From contig JBILMZ010000005.1 in the NCBI GenBank assembly GCA_044375275.1, forward strand, positions 1-49,080: 49,080 nucleotides of DNA, read 5' to 3'. Source of the stretch: SZUA-430 sp044375275 (GTDB lineage Bacteria > Pseudomonadota > Alphaproteobacteria > Micropepsales > Micropepsaceae). Under the pieces are notes generated by a model, which ran no database searches, was not told where the DNA came from, and was given only the letters and a program-made list of their open reading frames with translations. The translations under genes and the position numbers were made by a program. Positions 17,127 to 25,549 of this stretch are shown here, one piece after another (position 1 is the first letter of the stretch; each line of letters starts with the position of its first letter).

Positions 17127-19198
17127 GACGTAGTCCCGAAGAGATCCTGCTGTCGGAAGAGCAACCGGTCCGGCAGCTGACCGGACGCATGCGCATCGTC
17201 GTGAATGTGGTGCTGTTCCTGCTGGCGTGCCTGTCGCTGTACTGGACGCAGTACTCGATCGGCACGACAGAGTTCAGGTCGCTGTTCCTGCTCTTCGTGC
17301 TGGTGCTTTCCTTCCTGCTCTACCCCGTCCTGCCGTCTGCTCCGGGGCGTGACCGCGTGCAGTGGGTCGACTGGCTGCTTGTGGCGCTGTCGGCTGCTGC
17401 GCTGATCTACCTGATCACGCATGTCGAGGATGTGAAGACGCGGGCCACGCGGCCCATCGACATCGAGCTGTGGTTGGGGATCGGGCTGGTCGCATGCATC
17501 CTCGAGGCTACCCGCCGAACGACCGGGTGGGTGCTGCCGGCGATCACCCTCCTGTTTCTGGCCTATGCCTATTTCGGGCCTTACATGCCGGAGCCGCTGG
17601 ATCATCGGGGGTATTCGATTTCGCGGATCATCGGGCAGAACTACCTGACGCTTGAGGGCATTTTCTCTGCGCCGCTGGATGTGGCGTCCACCTTCATCGT
17701 GCTGTTCACGATCTACGGCGCCGTGCTGGCGCGCAGCGGGGCAGGCGCGTTTTTCATCAACTGGGCGTTCGCGCTCTTTGGCAAGCGACCCACGCCTTCC
17801 GCGCCGGGACGCGCGACAGTGGCGTCAGGATTCCTGCTCGGCACCGTGTCGGGCAGTGGCGTCGCCACGACCGTCACGCTGTCGACGCTGGCCTGGCCGA
17901 TGCTCAAGCAGTCCGGGTATCCTGCGCATGTCGCGGGCGGGCTTCTTTCTGCGGCGGGCATTGGCGCATTGCTCTCGCCGCCGACGCTGGGTGCGGCTGC
18001 CTTCCTGATCGCGCAGTACCTCGAGGTGTCCTATCTCGACGTGCTGATCATGGCGGCCATTCCAACAGTGCTCTATTACCTTTCGTGCTGGCTGATGGTT
18101 GAGGCCGATGCGCGGCGGTTGGGGGTCACTGCGGTCAAGACGAGCGAGGCTTCCGTGTGGGCGCTGACACGGCAGCACGGGTATCATTTCATTTCGTTGG
18201 GTGCGATTGCCGTGTTTCTCGGCATCGGCATGAGCGCCTTCATGGCCGTGTTCTGGTCCATCGCGCTCGCCTTTGCGCTCAGCTTCATCAGGCCTGATAC
18301 AAGCCTCGGCCTGTTGCCCGGTGCACTGGTGGGCCTGGCGGCAGGGGTCCTGCTGTTCCTTTTCGGGTTCCGGGATTCAGAGGCGGCGTTTCTGGGCATC
18401 TGTGTAACGATGCTCTTTTCCGCCTGCATGATCACGGCGGCAGCGATCCGGCGTGAACAGGCGCCCGCGCATGCGTCGGCGATGTTCGAGGCCATGATCG
18501 ATGGCGCCCGCAATGTCGTCAGCATTGCCGTGACCTGCGCATGTGCCGGCATCATCGTGTCGGTCATCACGCTCACGGGTCTGGGGCTGAATATCTCGAG
18601 CCTGATCGTCGCGTTCGGCGGCGGCAGCGCCTTCCTCACGGTGCTGTTTGCAGCCATTGCCATGTGGATCCTGGGAACGGCCGTCCCGGTAACGGCGTCC
18701 TATATCATTGCCGCTGTCATGCTGGTGCCGGCGCTGCGGGACGTGGGTGTTCCCGAGCCGGCTGCGCACATGTTTCTCTTCTATTATGCCGTGCTGGCGG
18801 ACGTTTCGCCGCCGACGGCACTGGCTCCGTTTGCCGCTGCGGCGGTGACGAGAGGTGATGCCTTCGCGACAATGCTGCAGGCGTGGAAGTATTGCCTGCC
18901 GGCGTTCCTTGTGCCGTTCGTCTTTTGCCTGTCTCCTTCGGGCATGTCGCTGCTGATGTTCGGAGATGCGGCAGATATTGTGTGGACGACACTCACCGCT
19001 GCAGCCGGTGTTGCTGCGCTATCTGTGGCCTTTGGCGGCTGGTTCCTCGGGCCTGCGGGCTTGACGGTTCGCGTGCTGGCGGGCGCGGCTGGGCTTGCGT
19101 TGCTTTATGCAGATCCGATTGCGGATGCGGCAGGTGCGGTGATTGCGATTGCAGCCGGTGGCGCGCAACTGCTTCAGTTGCAAAAGAAAGCAGCTTGA
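17123..19198 (+). CDS. TRAP transporter permease, fused 4TM/12TM
   Basis: The start is a GTG overlapping the upstream stop. The 691-residue product is almost wholly hydrophobic: the small DctQ-like region (about residues 20-165) runs into the large DctM-like subunit with signatures such as PTPSAPGRATVASGFLLG, GSGVATTVTLS, and SPPTLGAAAFLIAQYL. A second PPTALAPFAAAAVTRGD occurs near residue 565. This fused form usually pairs with TAXI binding proteins, as here, and uses the sodium or proton gradient for uptake. The stop overlaps an in-frame TTG of the next gene (19195-19198), so that unknown gene may be translationally linked to the transporter. Confidence 0.93.
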   Translation: MRRSPEEILLSEEQPVRQLTGRMRIVVNVVLFLLACLSLYWTQYSIGTTEFRSLFLLFVLVLSFLLYPVLPSAPGRDRVQWVDWLLVALSAAALIYLITHVEDVKTRATRPIDIELWLGIGLVACILEATRRTTGWVLPAITLLFLAYAYFGPYMPEPLDHRGYSISRIIGQNYLTLEGIFSAPLDVASTFIVLFTIYGAVLARSGAGAFFINWAFALFGKRPTPSAPGRATVASGFLLGTVSGSGVATTVTLSTLAWPMLKQSGYPAHVAGGLLSAAGIGALLSPPTLGAAAFLIAQYLEVSYLDVLIMAAIPTVLYYLSCWLMVEADARRLGVTAVKTSEASVWALTRQHGYHFISLGAIAVFLGIGMSAFMAVFWSIALAFALSFIRPDTSLGLLPGALVGLAAGVLLFLFGFRDSEAAFLGICVTMLFSACMITAAAIRREQAPAHASAMFEAMIDGARNVVSIAVTCACAGIIVSVITLTGLGLNISSLIVAFGGGSAFLTVLFAAIAMWILGTAVPVTASYIIAAVMLVPALRDVGVPEPAAHMFLFYYAVLADVSPPTALAPFAAAAVTRGDAFATMLQAWKYCLPAFLVPFVFCLSPSGMSLLMFGDAADIVWTTLTAAAGVAALSVAFGGWFLGPAGLTVRVLAGAAGLALLYADPIADAAGAVIAIAAGGAQLLQLQKKAA

Positions 19199-19224
19199 AA
19201 CTGAAACGGTTCCTGGAGGGTGGT

Positions 19225-20052
19225 GTGCGCTTCTTTCGAGAGATGGGCGAGTTGAAAGGGCTGAAGCGCTTCAGCTTCGAGGTGCTGATCATCGTGATTG
19301 GTGTGGGCATCACGCTGATGGCGCAGGAGGCCATCACCGATGCGAGCCAGGCCCGCGAGGCCAGGCGCGCTGTTGACGCCGTGGAGGTGGACCTTGTCGC
19401 TGCGCTCAATCATACAAGCGAACGCCTTGCGACCGAGCCCTGCAGGCGTGAGCAGGTTCGAGCCCTGGCGGACAAGCTCCAGAAATTCGACGCGACCTGG
19501 ACGGCACAGGTGCCGGAATCGATCAACAAGGGAGATGGCGATTTTGTTATGCCCAGAGTGCTTCGGACGCCCAGTCGTCCATGGGGAAATGACTCCTGGA
19601 AGGCATTGCTGGCGAGCGATAGCGCCATCCATGTGGAACGAAGTCAATTCACAGCCCTCAGCATCATCTTCCAGCAAGTCGAGAGAGTGCGAGCCGCGCA
19701 GGATGACGCGCTGCGTTTGAATGGTTCGCTGTCGCATCTTGCCTTCTCGGGACCTCTGGATGCATCACAGCGGCGTCAGGCTCTTTCCCAGCTTGGAGAG
19801 CTTTCCAACATCGATGGATTGATCCACCTGATTGCTGGTCAGATGCGAGAGGCGATCCTGAAATTCGATTTTCAGAACCAGCGTCGATTTGGCGAGATAA
19901 CCGCCAGTCGTTTCCAGGCTCTGTTCCGCAGGACGTCTGCGATTTACGGCTCGTGTGTGGACTTCACACAGTTTCAGCCGATGATAGACAACTTCAACGC
20001 GGCGACGGGCAGTCGTCTCGTGATTGATCAGGCAGCTATCGCTGAGCCTTAG
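19225..20052 (+). CDS. membrane-anchored protein of unknown function behind TRAP permease
   Basis: The frame is open from well upstream, so the start is uncertain. GTG 19225 follows GGAGGG (19215-19220) and gives 275 residues. TTG 19195 overlaps the permease stop, and ATG 19243 is a shorter option. A single transmembrane segment lies near residues 18-33 (FEVLIIVIGVGITLMA), preceded by basic residues, so the bulk is probably periplasmic. The remainder is helical and polar, with two cysteines that could pair. The N-terminal pattern (KRFSFEVLIIVIGV) recalls small membrane-anchored hypothetical proteins common in Proteobacteria. No function can be assigned; proximity suggests, but does not show, a link with the transporter. 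Confidence 0.7.
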   Translation: MRFFREMGELKGLKRFSFEVLIIVIGVGITLMAQEAITDASQAREARRAVDAVEVDLVAALNHTSERLATEPCRREQVRALADKLQKFDATWTAQVPESINKGDGDFVMPRVLRTPSRPWGNDSWKALLASDSAIHVERSQFTALSIIFQQVERVRAAQDDALRLNGSLSHLAFSGPLDASQRRQALSQLGELSNIDGLIHLIAGQMREAILKFDFQNQRRFGEITASRFQALFRRTSAIYGSCVDFTQFQPMIDNFNAATGSRLVIDQAAIAEP

Positions 20053-20268
20053 GCTATCGTTTGGCTGCCAAGAGTGCTTGCCGTTTCGGCCCTCAGGCGC
20101 GTGTGGACCCCTGTGTCGTGCGGCACAAAGGCTGCGATGTTGGTCTGCGGAGGCCTTGTTGCCGGCACGGGTGCGCACTAGGCTGGGTCCTGCAGTTCGC
20201 TAGAAGACTGGCGAGCGCTTCGCAGCTGTTGCAATGGCTTCGAACCAACAAGAGTTTGGAGGAAACGG
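20053..20268 (+). other. intergenic leader of the Ala/Pro/Asp repeat protein gene
   Basis: These 216 bases contain no supported gene. A weak promoter-like pair, TTGTTG and TAGGCT with a 17-base spacer, can be read near 20157-20185. The end provides a strong ribosome site (GGAGGA) before ATG 20269. Nothing else recognisable was found. Confidence 0.3.
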
Positions 20269-20595
20269 ATGAACAGAACGGGACTATTTCTCCTCGTTGC
20301 GATCGTTGTCGCAGCAGGTGCAGCCTATTGGTTCATGAACAGGAGCAAGCCTGCTGACGCGCCGGCCGATGCGGCAACGATGACTGACCCGGCTGCAGCG
20401 CCGACAGATCCGGCGGCAGCACCGACCGATGGTGCCGCGCCGACCGATCCAGCGGCAGCACCGGCTGACGGCGCCGCGCCGACTGATCCAGCAGCAGCGC
20501 CGGCTGACGGGGCGGCACCCGCCGACCCAGCGCCAACGCCGCCGGCAGATCCGATTGCGCCACCGCCGCCGCCGAGCGATCCAACGCAACAGTAA
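20269..20595 (+). CDS. membrane-anchored Ala/Pro/Asp-rich repeat protein
   Basis: The 108-residue product has an N-terminal membrane anchor or uncleaved signal (GLFLLVAIVVAAGAAYWFM) followed by a low-complexity tail. The tail is built from units of the type PTDPAAAPTDGAA / PADGAAPTDPAAA, and the last part is proline-rich and ends QQ. Strong ribosome site GGAGGA precedes the ATG. Acidic Ala-Pro repeats of this kind form extended, flexible linkers across the periplasm; no enzymatic domain is present. The repeats are visible in the DNA as well, so copy number may vary between strains. The opposite strand is also open through the repeat, but lacks a ribosome site and would be a Gly/Ala-only product. 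Confidence 0.75.
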   Translation: MNRTGLFLLVAIVVAAGAAYWFMNRSKPADAPADAATMTDPAAAPTDPAAAPTDGAAPTDPAAAPADGAAPTDPAAAPADGAAPADPAPTPPADPIAPPPPPSDPTQQ

Positions 20596-20618
20596 TCGGA
20601 TTTTCCTGGATCAGCATT

Positions 20619-20649
20619 CATGCGGCCGGCCAAGTGTTCCGGCCGCATG
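20619..20649 (+). terminator. strong stem-loop after the repeat-protein gene (possible terminator)
   Basis: Perfect 11-base arms CATGCGGCCGG (20619-20629) and CCGGCCGCATG (20639-20649) flank a 9-base loop. It lies 24 bases after the stop codon at 20595 and upstream of the cyclase gene. No T-run follows, so it would be an atypical intrinsic terminator or an mRNA 3' stabiliser. Confidence 0.5.
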
Positions 20650-20731
20650 CCTCAACGAGGCTGACCGGCACAGGTTGGCATTAGCTACCGTGCTTGTGTA
20701 GCATGCAGCCAACCAACCGCTGCCAGGCACA

Positions 20732-23044
20732 ATGGCCGACCACGTACTGCCCCGGAAACTTGCAACGATAGTCGCCGTCGACGTCGCCGGTTACTCTGCG
20801 CGTACGGAAGCCGATGAAGCCAAGACGACTGCTGAAATAGCGGCCCTGGGACGTGTGATTGCGGAAATCGCGGCTCGCCATGACGGTCGTATTTTCAACA
20901 CGGCAGGTGACGGTTTCATGCTGGAGTTCATGTCCAGCCTTGCGGCCGTGGAAGCTGCCTTTGAGCTTGCGGAAAAGTGTGAACCCAAAGTCCGGGTCGG
21001 CGTTCATCTGGGCGACGTCGTCGTGCAGCCCAACGGCGATCTACTTGGCCATGGCGTCAATGTTGCGGCCCGCCTGATGGCCAAATCCGATCCGGGTGGC
21101 GCGCTGATATCTGCTGCGGTTCGTCAGACGGTACGAGGTCCGATTGCCGATCGTCTCGTCTCGCGCGGCCTGCTCCATCTCGACAAGATGGCCGAGACCA
21201 TCGAGGCCTTCGCCCTCAGCGCGGAAAGCTCAACAGCTGGCGGTGGGCCCTCGACATTGTTCCGGCGCTGGATGGTTGGGATTTCAAGGCTCTCATTGAT
21301 GAGCCGGCTGTTCTTAGGCGGCTTCGCGGTGGTCGCCCTGATCGCCACCGTCATCTCGCTTACGTCGCCCGTCAGCGTGCCGCTGCCAAGCGACAGGTCC
21401 ATTGCCATTCTGCCCTTCGAAAACCGCTCACAACGCGAAAGTGATTCCGAATATGGTGACTGGCTGTCGGAACTGATCAGCAGTCTCCTCGGCAAAGCAA
21501 GCGAGCTCAAGGTGATCTCGCAGACGTCGGCCTCCCTGTTCAAGGGCAAGGCGGTCGCGCTACCAGACATCGCTCAGCAACTTGGTGTCGCGCTCGTCGT
21601 GGAAGGCAGCGTACGCAGCGATGGAGAAGACGTCGTCATCAACGCCCGCTTGATAAACGCAGCAACGGACACGCGTTTGTGGGCCGAAACTTTCGAGCGC
21701 AAGAATGACGACGCGCTCCGCGTCCAAAGCGAAGTGGCCTCCAGAGTGGCTTCCGGCGTGGCCCAAGCGTTGAAGGTGACGATTGCCGAAAGCGAGCGCC
21801 AGGCCCTCACCCCGGTCGTATCGCCGCCGGCTTTCGAGGCCTATCGCAACGCGGTGAAACTCTATCGGACGTCGATCGAGGCAAACGTTCGAAGCGCGCA
21901 GCAATTGCTGAACAAGGCCGTCGAGCTTGATGCGAACTTCGCGGCTGCATGGGCCTTGCTGGCGCGGGTCCATTCGTTTCTCTACTTCAACCGCACTGAT
22001 GCAACCGAGGGTCGGCGAGCTGCCGCACAACAGGCCTTGAGCGAGGCGCTGCGCCTCGCGCCCGATCTGGCCGAGGTGATGCTTGCAGATGCCTATTTCG
22101 AATACTGGGTGAAGAGAGATTTTGACGGTGCGCGCCAAAGGTTCGAGAAACTGAGCGCAAAGTGGCCCAGCAATGCCGACGTGCTGACCGCGCTTGCCAG
22201 CATCAACCGTCGCATGGGGAGATGGCACGAGAGCCGGGAGTATTTCGAGCGCGCGATCACCATCGATCCGTTGCACGCGGGCCGGCACCTGAGCGCCGCG
22301 AGCCTTATGTTTGCCATGCGCGACTTCAAGAGCGCATTGCTCACGCTTGATGTGGCGCTGGAAAACTGGCCGACAGCACCGGCGAATATTCCGTTCATCG
22401 CAAAGAAGGCCTTGATCCTGCAGGGGCAGGGAGACCTAGACGCGGCCGCGAGCCTCTTGGCAGGACTGCCCCCCGAACCTGACGGTGACCTTGTTGAGCC
22501 GCTGGTCGTGCAGGCGCTTCTGAGCCGCCAACCCGAAGCGGCAATTCGCGTTCTCGAAACACTGCTTCAGCGCGATGAAGCCGAAGGTTCAGTCGGGCGC
22601 ACCTCGATCGACCTGAACCTCTATCTGGGTCAATTGCATCGTCTTGCGGGCAATGTGCAAGCTGCCAGGGTCAATGACGGCGAAGCGCTCGACGAGCTAA
22701 GGGTTGAACTTGCCAGGCAACCTGACAATGCCGATATCCATTCTTATCTGGCGCTCGCTTATTGCGGCCTCGGTGATCGTGCGGCCGCGACGCGACATGC
22801 AGCGATCGCTGTCAAAACTGTTCCCGTCGAAAGAGACGCGTTCAGTGGCGCCTATTATCTTGATGTTCAAGCTCGCGTTTGGGCTCGGTTTGGCAATCAC
22901 AAAGCAGCAATCCCGGCCATAGAAGCGCTGCGGAAACTGCCTGCACCAATGCCTTTGACATCAGCGCTGCTGCGCCTGGATCCTGACTTTGACAAGCTTC
23001 GGTCAGAAAGCCGGTTCGAAGCGTTGCTCATGGAGACCCCTTGA
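20732..23044 (+). CDS. class III adenylate cyclase-TolB-like-TPR membrane protein
   Basis: The 770-residue protein has three parts. Residues about 1-170 form a class III nucleotide cyclase domain with metal-binding Asp17 in IVAVDVAGYS and Asp60 in FNTAGDGF, plus the NVAARL segment with the catalytic Asn-Arg pair. A transmembrane helix follows near residues 190-212. The second part begins SIAILPFENRS and resembles TolB/FlgO-like N-terminal regions (GVALVVEGSVR, INAATDTRLWAETFER). The rest, from about 370, consists of tetratricopeptide-type helical repeats. Such proteins are abundant in alphaproteobacteria and presumably make cAMP in response to a signal sensed by the extracytoplasmic TolB-TPR part. 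A small hairpin overlaps its stop codon. Confidence 0.9.
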   Translation: MADHVLPRKLATIVAVDVAGYSARTEADEAKTTAEIAALGRVIAEIAARHDGRIFNTAGDGFMLEFMSSLAAVEAAFELAEKCEPKVRVGVHLGDVVVQPNGDLLGHGVNVAARLMAKSDPGGALISAAVRQTVRGPIADRLVSRGLLHLDKMAETIEAFALSAESSTAGGGPSTLFRRWMVGISRLSLMSRLFLGGFAVVALIATVISLTSPVSVPLPSDRSIAILPFENRSQRESDSEYGDWLSELISSLLGKASELKVISQTSASLFKGKAVALPDIAQQLGVALVVEGSVRSDGEDVVINARLINAATDTRLWAETFERKNDDALRVQSEVASRVASGVAQALKVTIAESERQALTPVVSPPAFEAYRNAVKLYRTSIEANVRSAQQLLNKAVELDANFAAAWALLARVHSFLYFNRTDATEGRRAAAQQALSEALRLAPDLAEVMLADAYFEYWVKRDFDGARQRFEKLSAKWPSNADVLTALASINRRMGRWHESREYFERAITIDPLHAGRHLSAASLMFAMRDFKSALLTLDVALENWPTAPANIPFIAKKALILQGQGDLDAAASLLAGLPPEPDGDLVEPLVVQALLSRQPEAAIRVLETLLQRDEAEGSVGRTSIDLNLYLGQLHRLAGNVQAARVNDGEALDELRVELARQPDNADIHSYLALAYCGLGDRAAATRHAAIAVKTVPVERDAFSGAYYLDVQARVWARFGNHKAAIPAIEALRKLPAPMPLTSALLRLDPDFDKLRSESRFEALLMETP

Positions 23045-23050
23045 AGGGGT
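23036..23050 (+). terminator. possible terminator overlapping the cyclase stop codon
   Basis: ACCCC (23036-23040) pairs with GGGGT (23046-23050) around a five-base loop. The TGA stop lies inside the hairpin, and a T-rich TTAGTGTTTG follows. The stem is short, so this is a weak call. Confidence 0.35.
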
Positions 23051-23113
23051 TTAGTGTTTGGAAGAAGAACAGGTGAGGTTGAAGCAATCTCCCATGCCTG
23101 CGTGTGCCTTGCT

Positions 23114-23137
23114 AAGTGTCAGTCGTTGTCGACACTT
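23114..23137. repeat. inverted repeat AAGTGTC / GACACTT in convergent spacer
   Basis: Seven-base arms at 23114-23120 and 23131-23137 are separated by ten bases, between the convergent cyclase and flavoprotein genes. It could be a protein-binding site or chance; no poly-T follows on either strand. Confidence 0.3.
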
Positions 23138-23193
23138 TCAGCATGGCAACAGGCAGTTGTTCTGTGATTGCCGCTCAGTCATTTGTCTTACGC

Positions 23194-24138
23194 TTATGTG
23201 TGCAAGAGAAGATCGCGCCCGATGGCGTCTCCACTTTCCCAGGCTGCTTCGACACGCGGGCCGAGGCACCAGTCGCCGCCGAGCCAAAGGGTGCTGTCGT
23301 CACTGCGCAGATATGGCTGGCCAAGTGCCTTGATCACGCGGGCGTAGCGCCATCGATGTGCCGCGGCATGGATGGCCGAGCGAGGATCGGTACCTATTTC
23401 CTCCGCCAATAGTGCAAGCATGGAAGGGGCGATGCTTTCCGGTGTCTCTTCCAGGTGCTGCTGGCTCCAGTCGGGACTTGCCTGGGCAATCCAGGCTGTC
23501 GCGGAGGCGTTGCGGCCTGGTTTGGTGCTGTCCTGTGCGATCCACGCCAATGGGTGCGCCTGAGAGACACGAGAGGCGAAAGGCTTCGGTTCAACAGAAG
23601 GGAAGGCCGCCATCAGGGTCAGGCAGGGAGCCATTTCGATCGGTTCCAGTCTCGCGCTTGCAGGGTGAGCCGGGCCCAACAGGCGTGCTGCCTGCGGGGC
23701 AGGGATCGTCATCACCAGCCTGTGTGCGCGGAATGTGCCGTCGGTTGTTTCCAGGACCCATCGCGATCCGTCCTGACGAAGGGTCTTCACTTCGAGCTGC
23801 AGCCTGACGTGAAGGCCTTCAGCCATCATCCGCGGCAGGCTCGTCATTCCTGGACACCCGGCGAGGCGCGTTTCGCTGGCGCCATCTTCCCACCGCGCCA
23901 CGCTGCCGCCTGCCGCCTTGATCAGCGCCGAGAAGGCCGGATTGCGCGTCGTAAAGTACTGTGCGCCATGGTCGAAGCTGAGGTTGTGTCCCGGGATGCT
24001 GATGCGTCGTGTTGCCATGCGACCACCCACACCGCGCCCCTTGTCGATGACAAGCGGGGGATGTCCGGCTGCTGTGAGGTGTCTGGCGCAAGCCAGTCCC
24101 GCCATCCCGGCTCCGAGGATGAGGATGTCTGTTTCCAT
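23194..24138 (-). CDS. renalase-like FAD-dependent oxidoreductase
   Basis: ATG 24138 gives 314 residues starting METDILILGAGMAGLACARHL, the usual N-terminus of the fold; a start nine codons upstream is possible but adds nothing. The dinucleotide motif GAGMAG is followed by VIDKGRGVGGRMATRRI, the characteristic GGR-M-TRR segment of the renalase / small amine-oxidase-like family. A central AQYFTTRNPAF and a C-terminal LWLGGDWCLGPRVEAAWESG (second FAD-contacting motif) are present. Bacterial renalases oxidise isomeric dihydronicotinamides formed as metabolic errors; this role is possible but not proven here. It is convergent to the cyclase gene and divergent from folE with a 194-base gap. Confidence 0.87.
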   Translation of the reverse strand: METDILILGAGMAGLACARHLTAAGHPPLVIDKGRGVGGRMATRRISIPGHNLSFDHGAQYFTTRNPAFSALIKAAGGSVARWEDGASETRLAGCPGMTSLPRMMAEGLHVRLQLEVKTLRQDGSRWVLETTDGTFRAHRLVMTIPAPQAARLLGPAHPASARLEPIEMAPCLTLMAAFPSVEPKPFASRVSQAHPLAWIAQDSTKPGRNASATAWIAQASPDWSQQHLEETPESIAPSMLALLAEEIGTDPRSAIHAAAHRWRYARVIKALGQPYLRSDDSTLWLGGDWCLGPRVEAAWESGDAIGRDLLLHT

Positions 24139-24332
24139 GAAGGGCCATTTCCGTGCAAGGCTCATTCATGACAGCGCAAACTGCCCCGGAATTGCAAGCG
24201 CAATCACCTTTCCAGGTTGTGCATTCGAAAGACCTTACGTCGCCCGAACCATCCTCGCCAATATTGGGAATGGACGGCGTGACTCTTTTTGCCTAAAGGT
24301 TCTATCTCTGTTTCCGATGGGCCATTGCCGAG
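24139..24332. promoter_or_regulatory. divergent region between flavoprotein gene and folE
   Basis: The two starts are 194 bases apart and face away from each other, so both promoters should lie here. I see no convincing -35/-10 pair. A CTTTTTGCCTAAAGG-like stretch near 24283-24298 is the only notable feature, and no known riboswitch fold is evident upstream of folE. Confidence 0.3.
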
Positions 24333-25046
24333 ATGACTGACAGTCAAAAGCCGCCAAAGCCTTCTTCGAGTGAGCCGGTGTCTTCAAGAATCCGGGCCCG
24401 AATCCAGAAGGCGAAGAAGCGTTTCCATGCCAACGACAACATAGCCGCATTCCTGCAGCCCGGTGAGCTGGAAGAGCTGCTCGTCGAAGTCGAAAGCAAA
24501 TTCAAGGGTGTCCTTGAAAGCCTGGTGATCGATATCGAGAGTGATCACAACACGCAGGACACTGCCCGCCGCGTCGCGAAGATGTATCTGACCGAAGTAT
24601 TCCACGGCCGATACAAAGGTCCGCCAACCGTGACCGAGTTTCCCAACGCGGAATCCCTGAACGAGCTGATGATCGTCGGGCCCATCAAGGTGCGCAGCGC
24701 CTGCAGCCATCATTTCTGTCCGATCATGGGAAAGCTCTGGATCGGCATCATGCCCAACGAGCACTCCAACCTGATCGGCCTGTCCAAGTATGCGCGGCTT
24801 GCGGAATGGATCATGTCCCGCCCGCAAATCCAGGAGGAAGCCATTACGCAGATGGCCGAAGTGCTGATGAACAAGGTTCGGCCGGATGGCCTTGCCGTCG
24901 TCATGGAAGCGGATCATTTCTGCATGCATTGGCGCGGGGTCAAGGACGACGAGACCATGATGATCAATAGTGTCATGCGGGGATCCTTCCTCAAGGATCG
25001 AAATTTGCGCAGCGAGTTTCTCGCGCTGCTGAACTCCAGAACGTGA
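24333..25046 (+). CDS. folE: GTP cyclohydrolase I (FolE, type IA)
   Basis: The 237-residue protein contains the zinc site typical of FolE: Cys124 and His127 in RSACSHHFCP and Cys197 in ADHFCMHWRG. Other family segments are QDTARRVAKMYLTEVFHG, MPNEHSNLIGLSKYARL and SVMRGSFL near the C-terminus. The enzyme converts GTP to dihydroneopterin triphosphate, the first step to folate and other pterins. The N-terminal 35 residues are basic and probably disordered. A BLUF photosensor gene begins only 7 bases after its stop, so the two are almost certainly cotranscribed, an unusual pairing. Other folate genes are not in the window. Confidence 0.95.
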   Translation: MTDSQKPPKPSSSEPVSSRIRARIQKAKKRFHANDNIAAFLQPGELEELLVEVESKFKGVLESLVIDIESDHNTQDTARRVAKMYLTEVFHGRYKGPPTVTEFPNAESLNELMIVGPIKVRSACSHHFCPIMGKLWIGIMPNEHSNLIGLSKYARLAEWIMSRPQIQEEAITQMAEVLMNKVRPDGLAVVMEADHFCMHWRGVKDDETMMINSVMRGSFLKDRNLRSEFLALLNSRT

Positions 25047-25053
25047 GGTTATC

Positions 25054-25482
25054 ATGCTCGTTCGTTGCCTTTACGCCAGCCGACCCGTCCAGCCGCTGAC
25101 GGGTCCGTTCCTCGACAGCATTCTTGAGCAGTCACGCAAGAACAATCCCGCCATTGGGATCACCGGCCTTCTATGCGTTTCCGAAGACCTGTTCATCCAG
25201 GTCATCGAGGGCGGGCGTGACGAGGTCTGTGACCTGTTCAATGCAATCGTCCGCGACAACCGGCACCAGCAGGTCCGGTTGCTCACCTACGAAGAAATTT
25301 CCGAGCGCCAGTTTGGCAATTGGACAATGGGTCAGGTGAACATCAGCAAGCTCAATCCCGGCGTGCTTCTGAAGTACTTCAAGCGTCCGCGGCTTGATCC
25401 TTTCGATTGCTCTGGAAAGGCAACGCTCGCTTTGCTCACGGATCTCATCGCGACAGGTGCCATTCTCGGGCATCGCGACTGA
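25054..25482 (+). CDS. short BLUF-domain blue-light photosensor
   Basis: The 142-residue protein consists almost entirely of a BLUF domain. The flavin-contacting residues fall at exactly the spacing known from AppA: Tyr7 (AppA Tyr21), Asn31 (Asn45), Gln49 (Gln63), Trp90 (Trp104) and Met92 (Met106). Key segments are CLYASRP, NPAIGITGLL, FIQVIEGGRDEV and NWTMG. FAD binding and blue-light response are therefore very likely. A short tail of about 40 residues follows and has no recognisable output domain, so signalling must occur through a partner protein. The gene lies 7 bases behind folE and 67 bases before the secreted lectin-like gene. Confidence 0.93.
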   Translation: MLVRCLYASRPVQPLTGPFLDSILEQSRKNNPAIGITGLLCVSEDLFIQVIEGGRDEVCDLFNAIVRDNRHQQVRLLTYEEISERQFGNWTMGQVNISKLNPGVLLKYFKRPRLDPFDCSGKATLALLTDLIATGAILGHRD

Positions 25483-25549
25483 TAATCGTGCCCATTCAAG
25501 CAACAAGCTCCGCGGTTTGTCCGCGGGGCAGGCAACAACAGGGACTGTC

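Noticed and set aside
20325..20648. Gly/Ala-rich minus-strand frame opposite the repeat protein
   Set aside because: It arises from the repetitive G+C-rich codons, lacks a ribosome site, and its start lies in the terminator-like stem-loop.
24139..24332. A pterin-type riboswitch upstream of folE
   Set aside because: No conserved stem pattern that I know could be drawn in the 194 bases.
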